Assembly (NCBI RefSeq): GCF_006540005.1
Contig: NZ_BJOC01000012.1
Coordinates: 62,001 to 126,000, forward strand
From: Halomonas halmophila
GTDB taxonomy: Bacteria > Pseudomonadota > Gammaproteobacteria > Pseudomonadales > Halomonadaceae
Length of the DNA stretch: 64,000 bases
Direction of reading: 5' to 3'
Below are positions 62,545-64,000 of the stretch, piece after piece. The first letter of the stretch is position 1. Each line of letters begins with the position of its first letter. Under the pieces are notes generated by a model. The model did no database searches. It had not been told where the DNA came from and worked only from the letters and a program-made list of their open reading frames with translations. Made by a program: the position numbers and the translations under genes.

Positions 62545-63195
62545 GTGGAGCCCATTCAGGTACATCGTCTGGGACGGCGCCCCTATGAACCCGTCTGGCA
62601 GGCGATGCGTGAGCTCACCGACCAGCGTGATGCCGAGACCCCGGATCAGTTGTGGCTGGTCGAGCACGACCCGGTGTTCACCCAGGGGCGTGCCGGCAAG
62701 CCGGAACACCTGCTGATGCCCGGTGACATTCCGGTCGTGGCCACGGATCGCGGTGGGCAGGTCACCTATCATGGCCCCGGTCAGGTCGTCGCCTATCCGC
62801 TGCTGGATGTGCGCCGGGCAGGCATCGGCGTGCGCGAGCTGGTCAATTGCCTGGAACGGGCGGTGATTGCCCTGCTGGCCGAGCTGGGCATCGAGGCGCG
62901 TGCCCGGCCGGACGCGCCAGGCGTTTATGTCGGGGAAGCGAAGATTGCTTCCCTGGGCCTGCGCATTCGCCACGGCGGCAGTTTCCATGGCGTGGCGCTC
63001 AATGTCGACGGTGATCTGTCACCCTTCCAGCGCATCAACCCCTGCGGCTATGCCGGTATGGCGATGACCCGGGTGGCGGACCTGGCGGCGTCTCCGCCGG
63101 ACATGGCGACCACCGCGACACGGTTGGCAGAGTGCCTGGCCCACGAGCTGGGACGTGAGCTGTGCTTTGTCGAGACGCCGGCCGTCTCGGCCTGA
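62545..63195 (+). CDS. lipB: Octanoyltransferase LipB
   Basis: 216 residues from GTG at 62545, one base after the ybeD stop; a GTG at 62518 inside ybeD is less likely. It has [21 protein letters not shown], the catalytic Lys in [20 protein letters not shown], and the catalytic Cys in [13 protein letters not shown]. It moves octanoyl groups from ACP to the lipoyl domains of 2-oxoacid dehydrogenases. Confidence 0.95.
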   Translation: MEPIQVHRLGRRPYEPVWQAMRELTDQRDAETPDQLWLVEHDPVFTQGRAGKPEHLLMPGDIPVVATDRGGQVTYHGPGQVVAYPLLDVRRAGIGVRELVNCLERAVIALLAELGIEARARPDAPGVYVGEAKIASLGLRIRHGGSFHGVALNVDGDLSPFQRINPCGYAGMAMTRVADLAASPPDMATTATRLAECLAHELGRELCFVETPAVSA

Positions 63196-63221
63196 GCCCT
63201 GACGTCACAAGCAGGAGAGCG

Positions 63222-63246
63222 AACGCCGCCCTTCAGGAGCGGCGTT
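63222..63246. terminator. Hairpin between convergent lipB and lipA
   Basis: AACGCCGC pairs with GCGGCGTT, with an inner CCT/AGG, between the two stop codons. It lacks a long T-run. Confidence 0.55.
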
Positions 63247-63268
63247 GCGGTACCGCGGCAGGCGGCGC

Positions 63269-64000
63269 TCAGCCGACGTTGAGGGCGGGAATCAGGTTGG
63301 GGTCGGCTTCCTCGGCCTGACCGGGAACCGTGCCCGGGCTGGCCAGCTCGAGGCCCAGGTTGTTGTTCTCGAAGACGCGGTCGGCCCGGTAGCTGGAGCG
63401 CACCAGCGGGCCGGAGGGGACTTCCATGAAGCCCTTCTCGAGGCCGAGCTGACGGTAGCGCTCGAATTCTTCCGGGGTGACCCAGCGTTCCACCGGCAGG
63501 TGATTGCGGGTCGGGCGCAGGTACTGCCCCAGGGTGACGATATCGACGCCGATCTCGCGCAGGTCATCGAAGGTCTGGAGAATCTCTTCTTCGGTTTCAC
63601 CGAGGCCGAGCATCAGACTGGTCTTGGTGATGACGCCGGGACGATGACGCTTGGCGTGGGCCAGCACGTCGAGGGTCTTGCGGTAGCCGGCACGCGGGTC
63701 GCGCACGCGACTGGTCAGGCGCTCGACGGTCTCGACGTTCTGGGCGAACACCTCGAGGCCGGAGTCGACCACCCGCTCGACCGCCGCGGGCTCGGCATCG
63801 AAGTCCGGGGTCAGGGCCTCCACGGCGACTTCCGGCGTGCGCGCCTTGATGGCGCGTACGCAGTCGGCGTAGTGGGTGGCGCCGCCATCTTCCAGGTCAT
63901 CGCGGTCCACCGAGGTCAGCACGACATACCGCAGCCCCATCAGTTCGACGGACTTGGCGGTATTCTGGGGTTCGTCGCTGTCCAGCCATCCCTGGGGGTT
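63269..64000 (-). CDS. lipA: Lipoyl synthase LipA (5' end outside window)
   Basis: The frame is open to the window edge; 243 C-terminal residues are visible. [57 protein letters not shown] and the Ser iron-ligand region RSSYRAD near the C-terminus identify it. The N-terminal radical-SAM CxxxCxxC lies outside the window. It inserts sulfur into octanoyl groups made by LipB. It is convergent with lipB, not in line after it as in Pseudomonas. Confidence 0.94.
   Translation of the reverse strand, partial: NPQGWLDSDEPQNTAKSVELMGLRYVVLTSVDRDDLEDGGATHYADCVRAIKARTPEVAVEALTPDFDAEPAAVERVVDSGLEVFAQNVETVERLTSRVRDPRAGYRKTLDVLAHAKRHRPGVITKTSLMLGLGETEEEILQTFDDLREIGVDIVTLGQYLRPTRNHLPVERWVTPEEFERYRQLGLEKGFMEVPSGPLVRSSYRADRVFENNNLGLELASPGTVPGQAEEADPNLIPALNVG

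Overview
The window looks like chromosomal DNA of a GC-rich gammaproteobacterium, most likely Halomonas or a close relative (family Halomonadaceae). This is an inference from protein style and gene order. Many blocks follow Pseudomonas order: mlaA, SpoIIE-type phosphatase, STAS protein, tal; bioB-F-H-C-D; accB-accC-prmA-dusB-fis-purH; and proA-nadD-rsfS-rlmH-mrdA-rodA-mltB-rlpA-dac-ybeD-lipB. A pyrophosphate-type phosphofructokinase also fits Halomonas. Nearly all of the sequence is core genome. There is no prophage, CRISPR array or intact insertion sequence. Mobile and repeat DNA is limited to one 143-bp MITE-like element and four intergenic loci built from 7-bp repeats.

Layout. 1-5.1 kb: the end of hrpA, a FabH-like synthase, the lipid-asymmetry lipoprotein mlaA, and a partner-switching pair (SpoIIE-type phosphatase with a degenerate receiver, plus a STAS protein). 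5.2-7.5 kb: tal and a Bcr/CflA efflux pump. 7.5-12.1 kb: pstSCAB behind a Pho box, without phoU. 12.1-18.7 kb: a beta-oxidation-type cluster (thiolase, TetR regulator, acyl-CoA synthetase, SDR dehydrogenase, acyl-CoA dehydrogenase); the last gene has a strong promoter overlapped by a perfect 20-bp PsrA-like palindrome. 18.8-22.7 kb: a predicted barrel-like envelope protein, an SDR, a GST, a VOC protein and a thioredoxin-fold protein. 22.7-30.0 kb: biotin synthesis, with bioA behind a near-canonical BirA operator and bioBFHCD behind two variant BirA-type boxes shared with divergent comF; uspA and tRNA-Leu(UAG) lie between them.

30.0-34.5 kb: comF, srkA, folE-folX, gabD. 34.6-42.7 kb (minus strand): dsbD, accB-accC, prmA, dusB-fis, purH. 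42.7-48.0 kb: the MITE, a DUF2333 protein, soluble pyrophosphatase, a fused PP2C/protein-kinase-like protein that has lost key catalytic residues in both domains, and PPi-dependent phosphofructokinase. 48.2-50.9 kb: mpl, ubiX and a LysE exporter. 51.1-52.5 kb: a DedA-PAP2 fusion whose stop codon touches 11 perfect copies of a heptamer. 52.7-63.2 kb: proA, nadD, ribosome-associated rsfS/rlmH, the rod-shape and peptidoglycan genes, then ybeD and lipB. lipA is inverted and runs off the right edge.

The most unusual items are the doubly degenerate phosphatase/kinase fusion, the heptamer-repeat intergenic elements that abut stop codons, the MITE with its CTTT target duplication, and the operators recognised at the biotin and acyl-CoA dehydrogenase genes. 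I found no convincing new multi-gene defence or biosynthetic system.
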